A stretch of DNA of 64,000 bases, taken from contig CAZUPD010000001.1 of NCBI GenBank assembly GCA_964621785.1, forward strand, positions 62,001 through 126,000. The letters run 5' to 3'. A model generated the notes under the pieces. The model was given only the letters and a program-made list of their open reading frames with translations, did not search any database and had not been told where the DNA came from. Position numbers and translations under genes: made by a program. The DNA comes from JACKDW01 sp964621785. Lineage in GTDB: Bacteria; Myxococcota_A; Polyangia; Nannocystales; Nannocystaceae. Below, piece after piece: positions 55,636 to 64,000 of this stretch (within the stretch, counting starts at the first letter, position 1; every line of letters begins with the position of its first letter).

Positions 55636-56256
55636 ATGCGGTTCCAGGTACGTCAGCTCCTGTGTCTTTGGGCATGCTCTGGACTCCTACTCGCCTGTGC
55701 CAGCGAGACTCCACAGGTGGTGTCCCAGCCACCTGCGCAGACCGGCGAGCAACCACAATACATGTATGCGCACCAAAGCCAACATGGGACTTCGACCGAT
55801 GCGTCCCAACAAGCTCCGCAGCGGACTTTGATCACGATTGTCAACCGCAGTCCCTATGTCCGCGGTCTCCAGGTACGCGATCCGGTCCGCGCCCAGTGTG
55901 GGATCGAAGATGAAGTCCCGGCCGACATCGCCGCATTTGCCCAGCAGTACTGGGATATCGCCTGGGCCACCGAGTCCCAGGGTGTTCGCGGCTGGGTGCT
56001 CGAGACCTGGGTTGTCGGGGTGATCGCGCCCGGCGGAGGGGGATGGTCGGGGCGCAAGCAGGTCACGGTCGAAGGGCGTCTGACATTCAATGGCCAGTTG
56101 ATTGGCACATTTGTCGCCCGGCGTAGTTCCGGTGGTGGGCACCGTGAATGTACATTGTTACAAAACTGTGCCCATACACTCGGTAGCGATATCACCCATT
56201 GGTTGCTCGACCCGCAGATGGATGCGCGCCTCGGCGAGCTGCGGACAAGAGTGTAA
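55636..56256 (+). CDS. Lipoprotein of unknown function
   Basis: A 206-residue lipoprotein (lipobox LLLAC) with a Gln/Pro-rich linker and a beta-rich body. The last 45 residues (RECTLLQNCAHTLGSDITHWL) hold two Cys likely disulfide-bonded and a helix, a pattern seen in small bacterial lipoproteins that I cannot name. It converges with the transporter gene 18 bp on. Confidence 0.68.
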   Translation: MRFQVRQLLCLWACSGLLLACASETPQVVSQPPAQTGEQPQYMYAHQSQHGTSTDASQQAPQRTLITIVNRSPYVRGLQVRDPVRAQCGIEDEVPADIAAFAQQYWDIAWATESQGVRGWVLETWVVGVIAPGGGGWSGRKQVTVEGRLTFNGQLIGTFVARRSSGGGHRECTLLQNCAHTLGSDITHWLLDPQMDARLGELRTRV

Positions 56257-56274
56257 GTACACCGAAGTGATACG

Positions 56275-57180
56275 CTACCTCGGTGTGGGTGGACGTCGCG
56301 ACCAAAACAGGGCCAACAGCCCACCTGCGATGAGGTGCCAGATCCCCCACAGCCCGGCGGTGTAGGCCATCCCGCCGAGGCCGTCGAAAAATCCGAAGAT
56401 CAGAATCAGCCCGAGGCCGGAGTTTTGAATCCCGACTTCGATCGTCGCCGTGCGTCGGTCCGCTGCTGGTAGCCGCGCGGCCGAGGCCACCAGGTAGCCG
56501 AGCGCGAGAGCGGCTGAGTTGTGGAGCACCACGATCGGAAACAGGACGTCGATAAAGTCCATCAGCAGCGAGATGTTGCGGCCGAGGGCGACGGCGATAA
56601 AGACCACCAGACTCACGATCGAGAACACGCGAAACGGCCGTCGAAGTTTGGCCGCGAGTTTGGGTCGGCGCTCGGTGAGTGCCATTCCGAGGACCAGCGG
56701 CAGGGCCAACAGCACGGTGATCGTGACCAAGAGGTTGAGTGGGTCGAGGTGGACTTCCTGCAACAGGGCCGAGGTCGCCGGGTGCAGGCTCGCCCACAGG
56801 GCCAGGTTGACGGGGGTGAGCACAGCAGCGGCCGCAGTACACACGGCAGTCAGTGAGATCGACAGGCCCGTGTTCCCGAGGGCGAGGTGCGTGATCACGT
56901 TGGACATATTGCCCCCGGGACAGGCGGCGATCAGGATCATGCCGAGGGCGATGCTCGGGGCCGGCTCGAGAACCCATGTGAGGCCAAATGTCATTGCCGG
57001 CAACAACACCAGCTGTGCCGTGAGGACGACGATGGCGGACCACGGGTGTTGGGCGACCCGGCGAAAGTCTCGCAGGCGCAGGTCGAGGGCAATGCCAAAC
57101 ATGATGAGCCCGAGAATGATGTTGAGCAGCACCAGGCTCCCAGGGTCAAAATCGAGTGTGCCCTGGTCGATCGGGGACAT
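56275..57180 (-). CDS. Bile acid:sodium symporter (BASS) family transporter
   Basis: A 301-residue carrier with about ten membrane helices. ACPGGNMSNVITHLALGNTGLSISLTAV is the conserved crossing motif of BASS proteins with its GN residues, and EVGIQNSGLGLIL is the second conserved crossing. Family members move bile acids, pyruvate, pantoate or other organic anions with Na+; the substrate is unknown. The start at 57180 sits before the first helix; 57198 is an alternative. Confidence 0.88.
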   Translation of the reverse strand: MSPIDQGTLDFDPGSLVLLNIILGLIMFGIALDLRLRDFRRVAQHPWSAIVVLTAQLVLLPAMTFGLTWVLEPAPSIALGMILIAACPGGNMSNVITHLALGNTGLSISLTAVCTAAAAVLTPVNLALWASLHPATSALLQEVHLDPLNLLVTITVLLALPLVLGMALTERRPKLAAKLRRPFRVFSIVSLVVFIAVALGRNISLLMDFIDVLFPIVVLHNSAALALGYLVASAARLPAADRRTATIEVGIQNSGLGLILIFGFFDGLGGMAYTAGLWGIWHLIAGGLLALFWSRRPPTPR

Positions 57181-57551
57181 CTGCGAGGAGCATCGCATAC
57201 TTCGGACAACCGCAGCAACGCCAAACCTGACCCCGACAGACTGCAATCCACGACGAAAACTTAGATATACACGGATTCGGAAGGCGCGCGCACGGGTGTG
57301 CTGGCTTGACTCTCGGGTCACCTCGCGGCGAACGGCTGCGAAGTGAGCCAATGTTTGCGCGCACCCGAACGCCACCGTCCGCAGCGGAAACGTCGGCGAG
57401 TGTTGGAAAATGATGCATCTACAGCAATGCCACGCGCGGGATACCTGTACCTGCATCGTGTGAGCGAAGTCGTTTGGAAACAGCTGAGAATCCCGCGAGA
57501 ACGCCGGCTCACACATGGCGTTTGGAGGTCGCCTCGGCTAGCGTCGCCACG
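57181..57551. other. 371-bp gap between divergent genes, with two TGYANNTRCA palindromes
   Basis: Between the BASS transporter and the VOC protein. It contains TGCATCTACA at 57414-57423 and TGTACCTGCA at 57446-57455, 32 bp apart, which is the closest pair in the window. I see no conserved small gene, tRNA or -24/-12 promoter. Confidence 0.5.
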
Positions 57552-57989
57552 ATGTCACAGAAGTTGTTTGCCTACCTGCGTGTCAACAATGCCGCCGAGG
57601 CCATCGCGTTTTACGGCAATGTGTTTGGGGCCACGGAATCATTTCGCCTGGTCGAGCCGAGCGGTCGCGTCGGGCATGCCGAGCTCGACCTCGGTGGGAC
57701 GATGTTGATGGTGTCCGACGAGTACCCCGAGTACGGGATCAATGGGCCGTCGGCCGGGGGCGACGTCGGCATGGCCCTACACCTCCATGTCGACAATGCC
57801 GATGAGGTCGTCGCGCGTGCCTTGGCAGCAGGTGCGGAGCTTGTCCGCCCGCTCACCGATCAATTCTACGGCGAGCGCTCGGGTGCGGTGCGAGATCCAT
57901 TTGGCCACGAGTGGCTGATCGGCCACGAGATCGAAAAATTGTCCAACGAAGCGATTCAGCAGCGGTTTACCGAGATGCTCAGCAAGTGA
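57552..57989 (+). CDS. VOC-family (glyoxalase/PhnB-like) protein
   Basis: A 145-residue protein with two beta-alpha-beta-beta-beta halves: AYLRVNNAAEAIAFYGNVFGATESFRL, GHAELDLGGTMLMVSDEYPE, LHLHVDNADEVVARALAAGAELVRPL and DPFGHEWLIG. This is the PhnB/3-demethylubiquinone-type branch of the vicinal oxygen chelate fold; the reaction is unknown. The DUF2807 lipoprotein starts 8 bp after its stop, so they form an operon. Confidence 0.87.
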   Translation: MSQKLFAYLRVNNAAEAIAFYGNVFGATESFRLVEPSGRVGHAELDLGGTMLMVSDEYPEYGINGPSAGGDVGMALHLHVDNADEVVARALAAGAELVRPLTDQFYGERSGAVRDPFGHEWLIGHEIEKLSNEAIQQRFTEMLSK

Positions 57990-57997
57990 GGGATTGG

Positions 57998-58657
57998 ATG
58001 CAGATTCAACGAATATTGTTCGCCGCGGCCCTTTGTCTCGGCGCGGCTGCGACGACGGGCGGATGTGCGTGGATCCTGGCCGACAACGGTCCGGTCGAAC
58101 GGGACACCCGCTCGCTCCCCGCGTTCACAGGAGTTTCCTCGAGCGGATCATTCCATGCGATTGTGACCGTCGGCCAGGCCCAGAGCGTCGTCATCGAGGC
58201 CGAACGCGACATCATTCCCAAGATCCGAACCGAGGTTGTCGACGGCACCCTCGAGATCGAATCCCAGGGGTGGTTTACGACCAACGAGGGGATCATGGTT
58301 CACGTCACGGTGCCGCGTCTGCAAAGCGCCCACCTGCAGGGGTCGGGTGATGTCGTGGTCAAGGGCGCGACGGGACCGTCGTTTGACGCGTCGGTGTCCG
58401 GATCTGGCGATATGTCACTGTCGGGCAAGGTCGATGCGTTTCAGGCCTCGGTCAGCGGGTCGGGTGAAGTCCACGCGTTCGAGCTCGAGGCGGCGACGGC
58501 CAACGCCAGTGTCAGTGGCTCGGGCGATCTTCAAGTATATGCAACAAACACCCTCCAGGCGACGGTCTCGGGTTCGGGGGAGGTTGTCTACCGCGGCGAC
58601 CCGAAGGTCACGCAAACCGTCGCCGGTTCGGGAGAGGTTCGCCGCGACCCCGGCTGA
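57998..58657 (+). CDS. DUF2807 (GIN-domain) lipoprotein
   Basis: A 219-residue lipoprotein: signal peptide with lipobox TTGGC, then a repetitive beta-helix of the DUF2807 type. FTGVSSSGSFHAIVTVGQAQSVVIEA opens the domain and five GSGD/GSGE turns (LQGSGDVVVKG, VSGSGDMSLSG, VSGSGEVHAFE, VSGSGDLQVYA, VSGSGEVVYRG) mark the coils. GAGGGATTGG precedes the ATG. The function of GIN-domain proteins is unknown. Its stop lies 6 bp from the stop of the converging regulator gene. Confidence 0.88.
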   Translation: MQIQRILFAAALCLGAAATTGGCAWILADNGPVERDTRSLPAFTGVSSSGSFHAIVTVGQAQSVVIEAERDIIPKIRTEVVDGTLEIESQGWFTTNEGIMVHVTVPRLQSAHLQGSGDVVVKGATGPSFDASVSGSGDMSLSGKVDAFQASVSGSGEVHAFELEAATANASVSGSGDLQVYATNTLQATVSGSGEVVYRGDPKVTQTVAGSGEVRRDPG

Positions 58658-58663
58658 TTACCG

Positions 58664-60211
58664 TCACACATAGGTATCCACGCGTTTGATGCCGAGTTTT
58701 TTCATGCGACTTTGCAGGGTCGTCGGTTTGATCTCGAGCAGCTGGGCGGCCCCATTTTCTCCGTAGATCTTGCCGTTACACCGGCGTAGTGCATCGACGA
58801 TGTGGGCGCGTTCATGTTCCCGCAACGTCGGGAACGCAGCGTTCGGTAGAAGGGGAGGGCTGGGCTCGGACGCTGGGCGAGCCTGTAGCGAGTCGAGGTC
58901 GAGCGGGCCCTCGCCGTGGAGGATGGTGGCCCGTTCGAGTAGATTGACAAACTCGCGGACATTGCCGGGCCATGTGTGGCGTTGCGCCCGTGCCAATCCT
59001 ACGGCGGACAGGGTCCACGGGCCACGGCCGGTGCGCGCGTGGAGGCGGGCTAGAAATGTATCTGCAATTTTATCGAGGTCGACGAGGCGCTCGCGCAACG
59101 GAGGAAGCGTCAAGGGAAAGATATTGAGGCGGTAGTACAGATCTTCGCGAAAGCTCCCGGCCTCGACTGCGCGCTCGAGGTCGACGTGGGTCGCGGCGAG
59201 AATCCGGACATCGACGTGGATGCTGCGGTCGGACCCGACCGGCTCAAACGTCCCCTCCTGCAGGACGCGCAACAGTTTGGCTTGGCTCTCGGGCGGGAGC
59301 TCTCCGATTTCATCGAGCAACAAGGTCCCGCCGTCGGCGGTCGCAAACCGGCCGGGACGGCTTCGCGTCGCCCCGCTAAACGCCCCTTTGACGTGCCCGA
59401 ACAACTCGCTCTCAATCAGGTTTTTCGGCAGGGCCGCACAGTTGAGTTTGTAAAACGCGGCGTCGCGGCGGCGGCTCCAATCGTGGAGCGCTTGGGCGAG
59501 AACTTCTTTGCCGGTCCCGGTCTCACCGCGGATCAGAACCGGCGTATCGGTCGGAGCGACACTTTTGGCTGCACGTACGAGTGCTTGTATCGCCGGGGAG
59601 TCGCTGGCTTCGAGATTGGAAATCGCCGAACCATCGGTGTTTTGCTCGGCGGCCAGCAGTCGATTTTGTTCCTGCAGCCGTCCGAGCATGCGGTGGAGGT
59701 GTTGGGTTTGTTCGGCGAGGATAAACGCGAGCCCGACCAACTGCCCATAGACGCCGGCGAGTTCGACCACCTGTGGGCTGTAGGGCTGACAGGTCAGGCG
59801 GTCAAATGTGATGACACCGAGGCTGCGGTCGCGGGCAAATAGCGGAACGACCATGCACGAGTGGCCATCTTCGAGGTCGACGACACCGCGGTAGGGGTCG
59901 CCCTCGTCGGAGCTGTGGTGGTGCTCGAGCAGCGCGATCGGTCGTCTGGATTCGAGCGAGCGGCGGACGGTCGGGAACTCGCCCAACGAGATCTGGTGCT
60001 GCGAGACAGATGTATTTGCAAGTTTTCCCCGGGCGACCCGCACCGACAGACGCTCTCCGTGGAGTTCGAGGACAGCCGCGAGGTCGTAGGGGATCAGGTC
60101 GGCGAGGGCATCGAGCGCTTGCACGAGGAGGGCATCGAGTTCCGCCGGAGTGGTGGAAAACGCGGCCAGCGAACGCAGATCGGATTTGAGTTTGGGCAGT
60201 GGATCCGACAT
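58664..60211 (-). CDS. GAF-domain sigma-54-dependent transcriptional activator
   Basis: 515 residues: a GAF sensor domain (about 20-175; YDLAAVLELHGERLSV and VVPLFARDRSLGVITFDR), a coiled linker, and the AAA+ domain with Walker A GETGTGKE, Walker B LLLDEIGEL and the sigma-54 contact loop GAFSGA (Ser in place of the usual Thr). A Fis-type helix-turn-helix follows (NGAAQLLEIKPTTLQSRMKKLGI). The layout matches NorR/FhlA-like regulators. Target genes are not evident; no -24/-12 site was found in nearby gaps. The start at 60211 follows the DUF3108-like lipoprotein by 56 bp. Confidence 0.92.
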   Translation of the reverse strand: MSDPLPKLKSDLRSLAAFSTTPAELDALLVQALDALADLIPYDLAAVLELHGERLSVRVARGKLANTSVSQHQISLGEFPTVRRSLESRRPIALLEHHHSSDEGDPYRGVVDLEDGHSCMVVPLFARDRSLGVITFDRLTCQPYSPQVVELAGVYGQLVGLAFILAEQTQHLHRMLGRLQEQNRLLAAEQNTDGSAISNLEASDSPAIQALVRAAKSVAPTDTPVLIRGETGTGKEVLAQALHDWSRRRDAAFYKLNCAALPKNLIESELFGHVKGAFSGATRSRPGRFATADGGTLLLDEIGELPPESQAKLLRVLQEGTFEPVGSDRSIHVDVRILAATHVDLERAVEAGSFREDLYYRLNIFPLTLPPLRERLVDLDKIADTFLARLHARTGRGPWTLSAVGLARAQRHTWPGNVREFVNLLERATILHGEGPLDLDSLQARPASEPSPPLLPNAAFPTLREHERAHIVDALRRCNGKIYGENGAAQLLEIKPTTLQSRMKKLGIKRVDTYV

Positions 60212-60267
60212 TGCCTGGGAGAAATACCGATAGATCGGTTTGTCGACCAGCCTTGCCCGATCGTTTG

Positions 60268-61422
60268 TTATTTCTTGCTGGGTTGCGGATCGGGTTGGGC
60301 CGGCGCCTCGGTCGGCATCTTCGGCGGATTGGGAAACGGCATCCCGTCCGTGCGAATCACTTTCTCGGTGTCCGTGGGGTCGACTAGCTTGGCGAACTGC
60401 ACCGTACTTGTGGTGGTTGTCCGCAGGCCTTTGTCCGCGTCGACCACGACTTCGATCTTCTCCTTGAGCAGGTGCGGTTCCCCGGCTTCGAGCCACATGT
60501 ACACCCGACCGGTGAGGCCACCTTGGCGAAGGCCGTTGCTCGCCGCGGCTTGGTACGCGCCGACGTAGCTGAGTTCGGCGCGGGACTTTTTGGTGATCGG
60601 ATCGTCGCTGACAGCCTCGAGCTTCCACGTCAGCACCCGGGAGTCGATCATCCCGCCGGTGCGCATGTGGCAGGTGTGTTGCCATGTCGTCCCGACCGCG
60701 ACTTTTTGTTCGGGGAAGCGAAGGCAGTACAGGCGATCGACGGGAGCCAGAGCCCGGCCCGCTTCTGAGGCGAGTTGCTCGGCATCGCCAGTCAACGCTG
60801 GTTTGGTCAGGCGGTGACCGGTGCCGTCGAGGCGATAGCTGGTTTGGATGTCCGCCACCGCTTTTTCATCGTTCTTGAGATAGTTGCCCTGTGGCGGTTC
60901 GGCATCGAAATTGAGGTAGCGATGGTTGAGTGTGCATACACGTTTCCCACCATCACCGCTGCAGTTTGCGAGCTCGATGAGCTCTTCGCGGGCGAACCCG
61001 GTTGGTTGTTGGACCAGCGAAAATTCGACCATGCCGATGGTCGTGGTCTTGTAGGTCGTATCGGCCGGCAGGGCCAAAAACAGTTGATAGCGGGTCGCGT
61101 CGGTTGGGGCCTCGTCGATGACGTGCACGATCGGGTTGTCGTCCTCCGACGCGGCGGCTGGGAGCTGGGGGGGTGGATTGGTGTCTCCCGCCTTCGGGGT
61201 CGTTGTCGGCGGCGTTTTTGGCAGGGCCTTGGTCGCCGGGGGGTCGCTGGTTTTTGCCGGCGGGTTTGTCGGCGCATCGCTCTGCGTCGGCTGGGAGCGG
61301 GCGGCGAGGCCCGAGGTTTTTTCGCCCGAACCGCAGGCCGACAGGATGAGGACACAGCAGCATCCGGCGATGACGCGTGCGGCTCGTTGCGGACCACCGA
61401 GCGTGAGCACCACGCGGGACAT
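60268..61422 (-). CDS. Lipoprotein, possible DUF3108-like domain
   Basis: A 384-residue lipoprotein with lipobox ILSAC, a Pro/Thr/Lys/Ala linker of about 60 residues and a beta-rich domain of about 290. The domain (FPEQKVAVGTTWQHTC, RVYMWLEAGEPHLLKEKIEVVVDA) has long antiparallel strands as in DUF3108/lipocalin-like envelope proteins; this match is weak. It may be co-transcribed with the GAF regulator. Confidence 0.7.
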   Translation of the reverse strand: MSRVVLTLGGPQRAARVIAGCCCVLILSACGSGEKTSGLAARSQPTQSDAPTNPPAKTSDPPATKALPKTPPTTTPKAGDTNPPPQLPAAASEDDNPIVHVIDEAPTDATRYQLFLALPADTTYKTTTIGMVEFSLVQQPTGFAREELIELANCSGDGGKRVCTLNHRYLNFDAEPPQGNYLKNDEKAVADIQTSYRLDGTGHRLTKPALTGDAEQLASEAGRALAPVDRLYCLRFPEQKVAVGTTWQHTCHMRTGGMIDSRVLTWKLEAVSDDPITKKSRAELSYVGAYQAAASNGLRQGGLTGRVYMWLEAGEPHLLKEKIEVVVDADKGLRTTTTSTVQFAKLVDPTDTEKVIRTDGMPFPNPPKMPTEAPAQPDPQPSKK

Positions 61423-61717
61423 GCTTTCGTGGTGCGGGCCAGCCCGCCTAGATGCTGCAAGGGATCGCTGAAAATTATCGAGGGCGAACACGGGCGTGAG
61501 GATGGCATGTGCTGCCAGTGGGCGACAGAGCTCCGGCCCGCGGACGCGCATTTCCTGGATTCACCCATAGATCTAGTAAAAACATAGTTTTGAGAGTTCT
61601 TGAGGCAGAGTGCGGGATAGCTCGGAGACGTGACTTCAAGCCCGCACACAAGCGGCTGCCGAGTTCATGTGAACTGTGGTGCACACCGGCGGCTTGGAAC
61701 GAGGTATCCTGCGCAAC

Positions 61718-63892
61718 ATGCGACGGCCATATTTGCTTCGTGGTGGTGTTTCGGGTGCGATGTCCCTCGTCTTCGTTTTGGCGGGGACGGTCGGCATCAC
61801 GGGATGCACCCAAGTCAAGGAAATGCTCGGGATGGAGGAGGAAAAACCTCCTGAGCCAGAAACCCCGGTTGCCGAACCGGAGCCGGAGCCCGAACCTCCG
61901 AAGATCGCCGAAAAACCGATCGCCGAGGTGGAGCTTCCAGCGTTGCCGGAGAAGGCCGATCGCGTCGACGACCTGTTTCACTTCGTCCCCGGCGGGGAGG
62001 ACGGTCTCTACGTCATTGTTCGCGATCCGATGGCCTTCATGGCCTATGCCGAACAGAGCCTGAAGTTCTCGGATAAACCGCTCGAGAAACTCGCCGCCGC
62101 GGCTGCCAGCAACCCGAACATGGGCGGTGAGGTCGCGGAGGCCAAGGCCGGACTCGCCAAGGTCAAGACCGGCTACGACGCCGTCAGTCAAAAGATCAAA
62201 GACTCCGGCATCGACATGACCCACGGCTTCATCATGGTGAGCACCACTGGGAAGCCGAAGGACATGGTGGCGATTGTCTCGGCGGACAAGCCCGATGCGT
62301 TCAAAAACCTGATGCTCGCACTCGAAGCCGACGACGCGGACAAGCTCGTGTGTGCCGAGCTTTCCGACAGTAGCGGGCACATGGCCTGTGCCGACAGCCA
62401 GAAAGTCCTCGACGGCTTCAAGCCCGACGGCGATGCGGCCAAACACCGCGAAGCTGCCGAGGCAGCTCTGCCGGGTGTCAACCTCGACGAGTCGAATGTC
62501 ATCGCCCACGTCAAAGACAACAAGGCCGGCTACTACGTGGCTGTGAGTACCCCGCCCGGGACCGCCATGGTCCACGTCAGCTTGCCGATGGAAGAGCGCG
62601 ACGTGAAAGAGGGGATTTCGATGTTAAAGCCCGGCGGGGGCAACCTGCTGCGACACGCCCAACCTGGCTCTGGATTCATGTGGGCGAACCTCGAGATGGA
62701 GCAGCTCAAAAAGCAGGGGAATCTCAAAAATGCCCCGCCCCAAGCCACGCAGATCGTCGACAACATGAACGGCGAGTTCTACTTCGGCGGCGGCATGGAG
62801 CCGGCTTCATTGCAGATGCATGTCGGGATGCGGGACTCCGGTCCGGCGGCCGGTCTGATCGAGTTTGCAGCCATGGCAGCCAAGGGCCAGGTTCCCCCCT
62901 CGATCCCCGACCTCCCGGGTAGCAAGCTGACCTTTGAAACCCGCGATATCGCGGTCCAAGACGACACGGCCAAGGCGATCCACATCGGCCTCACCGGTGT
63001 TCCCGAAGTCGACGCCTTTTCTAAGATGGCCGGCTTCACAGCCGACGGATGGATGTATGCCGCCGGCGATGCGCTCTCGGTGGTGTTGGGCGTCGGCGAC
63101 GAAGACATTCAGAAGATCGCCGCGACCGAGCCGGGTATGTCGGCCGACACCAAGATCACGATGCCCAAGCCGTTGGTCGAAAGCCTCGGCAAGGGCGAGG
63201 TCAGCATGATCTTCCACCTCCCGGTCGACGCCCTGCAAAGCCCGTCGCTGCGCAGCCTCGTCAAGGCCGGACTCGAGGGCGTTCCCGACGTCACGCCCGA
63301 GCTCGTCAACTCCATCCTCGATATGGCTGCACCGATCTCGAGCGGGACGATGTGGCTGACGCAGAGTGGTGACCACGCGGTTGGTCACATGGCGATCCGC
63401 GGGATCGGCCATACGGCGACCGAAGAAGGGCGCGATGCACTCGAAGCCGCCCAGAAAGTGCTTTCGGGTGAAAACGGGGAGACGATCTACACCGCCCTCA
63501 CCCACAAGTACCCGCAGACGTCGCGCACGGCAGCCTATAAGACGCGCTCCGGGATCGGCGGGGCAGCCCCCTTGGCCGCCTCGGGGATTGGACTCGCAGT
63601 CGGTGCGGGTGTGTTGACCTACTCGTTCCTCGCAGGTGTTCGCCACGAGGAGCTCGCCGAGGAGCTTCCGATACCCGAGCCGGAGGCGGAGGCCGCACCA
63701 GAGCCGGAGCCGGAGCCGGAGGCCGCGCCTAAAAAGAAGGTCGTCAAGAAGACCCCAGCGAAGAAAGCAGAGCCCAAGCCTGCAGAGCCGGAAAAGAAAA
63801 CCGTGACCCCGCCGGACCGGGGGTCGATCGCCGACGCCGTTAAAAAGCGCAAGGAAGAACTCAAGAAGAAGCGCGAAGAAGCAGGTAACTGA
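61718..63892 (+). CDS. Large lipoprotein with acidic N-terminal and Lys/Glu-rich C-terminal tails
   Basis: 724 residues: lipobox GITGC, a Pro/Glu linker with EPEPEPEP repeats, then a soluble body of about 500 residues made of alternating helices and strands (FHFVPGGEDGLYVIVRDPMAFM, GEFYFGGGMEPASLQMHVGM). A hydrophobic helix (LAASGIGLAVGAGVLTYSFL) lies near residue 635, then a second PEPE repeat and a Lys-rich helical end (KKRKEELKKKREE). The body is unassigned. The second helix and basic end would span the inner membrane if it remains there, or interact with it. A perfect hairpin follows the gene. Confidence 0.75.
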   Translation: MRRPYLLRGGVSGAMSLVFVLAGTVGITGCTQVKEMLGMEEEKPPEPETPVAEPEPEPEPPKIAEKPIAEVELPALPEKADRVDDLFHFVPGGEDGLYVIVRDPMAFMAYAEQSLKFSDKPLEKLAAAAASNPNMGGEVAEAKAGLAKVKTGYDAVSQKIKDSGIDMTHGFIMVSTTGKPKDMVAIVSADKPDAFKNLMLALEADDADKLVCAELSDSSGHMACADSQKVLDGFKPDGDAAKHREAAEAALPGVNLDESNVIAHVKDNKAGYYVAVSTPPGTAMVHVSLPMEERDVKEGISMLKPGGGNLLRHAQPGSGFMWANLEMEQLKKQGNLKNAPPQATQIVDNMNGEFYFGGGMEPASLQMHVGMRDSGPAAGLIEFAAMAAKGQVPPSIPDLPGSKLTFETRDIAVQDDTAKAIHIGLTGVPEVDAFSKMAGFTADGWMYAAGDALSVVLGVGDEDIQKIAATEPGMSADTKITMPKPLVESLGKGEVSMIFHLPVDALQSPSLRSLVKAGLEGVPDVTPELVNSILDMAAPISSGTMWLTQSGDHAVGHMAIRGIGHTATEEGRDALEAAQKVLSGENGETIYTALTHKYPQTSRTAAYKTRSGIGGAAPLAASGIGLAVGAGVLTYSFLAGVRHEELAEELPIPEPEAEAAPEPEPEPEAAPKKKVVKKTPAKKAEPKPAEPEKKTVTPPDRGSIADAVKKRKEELKKKREEAGN

Positions 63893-63957
63893 TCATCGTG
63901 TGTGCGTGACGGGCGGCGACTTTCGGGTCGTCGCTCGTCTTCGTTTGTAGATGCAAA

Positions 63958-63985
63958 AAAGGCGACTCCTGCAGGAGTCGCCTTT
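63958..63985. terminator. Perfect palindromic terminator
   Basis: A 28-bp perfect palindrome, AAAGGCGACTCCTG and its complement, following an A-run on its left and ending in TTT, 65 bp after the large lipoprotein stop. It can act as a rho-independent terminator in both directions. A TGTAGATGCA palindrome lies immediately before it (63946-63955). Confidence 0.8.
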
Positions 63986-64000
63986 GCCAGTACCAAGCTA

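Larger units (their letters stand above)
4130..63955. repeat. Dispersed palindrome TGYANNTRCA, at least 42 copies
   Basis: First base of each exact copy found by eye: 4130, 5153, 5731, 9924, 11457, 15608, 17415, 18341, 19394, 20991, 21710, 23110, 24132, 25264, 25452, 25649, 26537, 28221, 28286, 28796, 29301, 31758, 32964, 33281, 33680, 39202, 42433, 43186, 43856, 45808, 46813, 47392, 48890, 50804, 53570, 53998, 57414, 57446, 59057, 60011, 62811, 63946. About ten extend to the 12-bp form TTGYANNTRCAA. Another 20 or more places match at nine of ten bases. Nearly all are inside genes on both strands. Base composition alone (about 63% G+C assumed) predicts about two. Confidence 0.85.

Overview
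The window reads as chromosome of a myxobacterium, most likely the Nannocystaceae/Plesiocystis/Enhygromyxa group. Reasons: high G+C; very many secreted lipoproteins whose mature N-termini are low-complexity Thr/Ser/Asp/Glu linkers (TTGDP- and SESE-type); a DUF4215-type Cys-rich repeat; an ADYC-domain protein; a MYXO-CTERM-like tail; and several Ser/Thr kinases and sigma-54 activators. No rRNA, tRNA, CRISPR array, integrase or insertion sequence was recognised. The species call is inference.

Layout. 0-13 kb: a partial lipoprotein, a cytochrome P450 with cutA, a lipoprotein/M23 peptidase pair with overlapping stop and start, a DUF1152 protein, a lipoprotein gamma-glutamyltransferase, a TSP3-repeat lipoprotein, a GspC-like/MepA-type endopeptidase fusion, a conserved hypothetical protein and an NSS-family Na+ symporter. 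13-21 kb: a frameshifted small lipoprotein, a caspase-like EF-hand lipoprotein divergent from a voltage-gated K+ channel, an orphan histidine kinase, an enoyl-CoA hydratase-family protein and an M28 peptidase. 21-29 kb: glgC-glgA (glycogen), an outer-membrane-type protein with an ECF sigma factor and its overlapping membrane partner, a Cys-rich lipoprotein, and a c-heme/copper monooxygenase with an overlapping lipoprotein. 29.5-35 kb: an 1807-residue DUF1508 protein with a huge acidic region. 35-37 kb: an OxlT-like MFS carrier.

37.3-46 kb is the most interesting part: a signalling island with a Ser/Thr kinase fused to a globin, an FHA/sigma-54 activator, an ADYC lipoprotein, a second kinase with a membrane anchor and TPR-like region, and a divergent second FHA/sigma-54 activator that lacks its DNA-binding domain. 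I find two good -24/-12 promoters, before the second kinase and before the ADYC gene. Palindromes of the form TGTCCCCGGGGACA lie at about -70, -81 and -111 from the predicted starts and nowhere else in the window. This looks like a self-contained phospho-threonine/sigma-54 circuit with a possible gas sensor.

46-64 kb: a molybdopterin oxidoreductase, a 73-bp tandem repeat, a beta-propeller-type lipoprotein, an IgGFc-binding-like lipoprotein, a repeat block opening with a 17-bp perfect hairpin, a UDP-sugar set (galU, ugd, UDP-glucuronate 4-epimerase), a BASS transporter, a VOC protein with a DUF2807 lipoprotein, a GAF/sigma-54 activator, and two large lipoproteins.

A second scale of structure runs through the whole window. 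The short palindrome TGYANNTRCA occurs at least 42 times, against about 2 expected from base composition. Most copies are inside genes, where they often force rare A-ending codons (GTA, GCA, ACA). It resembles the cyanobacterial HIP1 phenomenon but with a different sequence.
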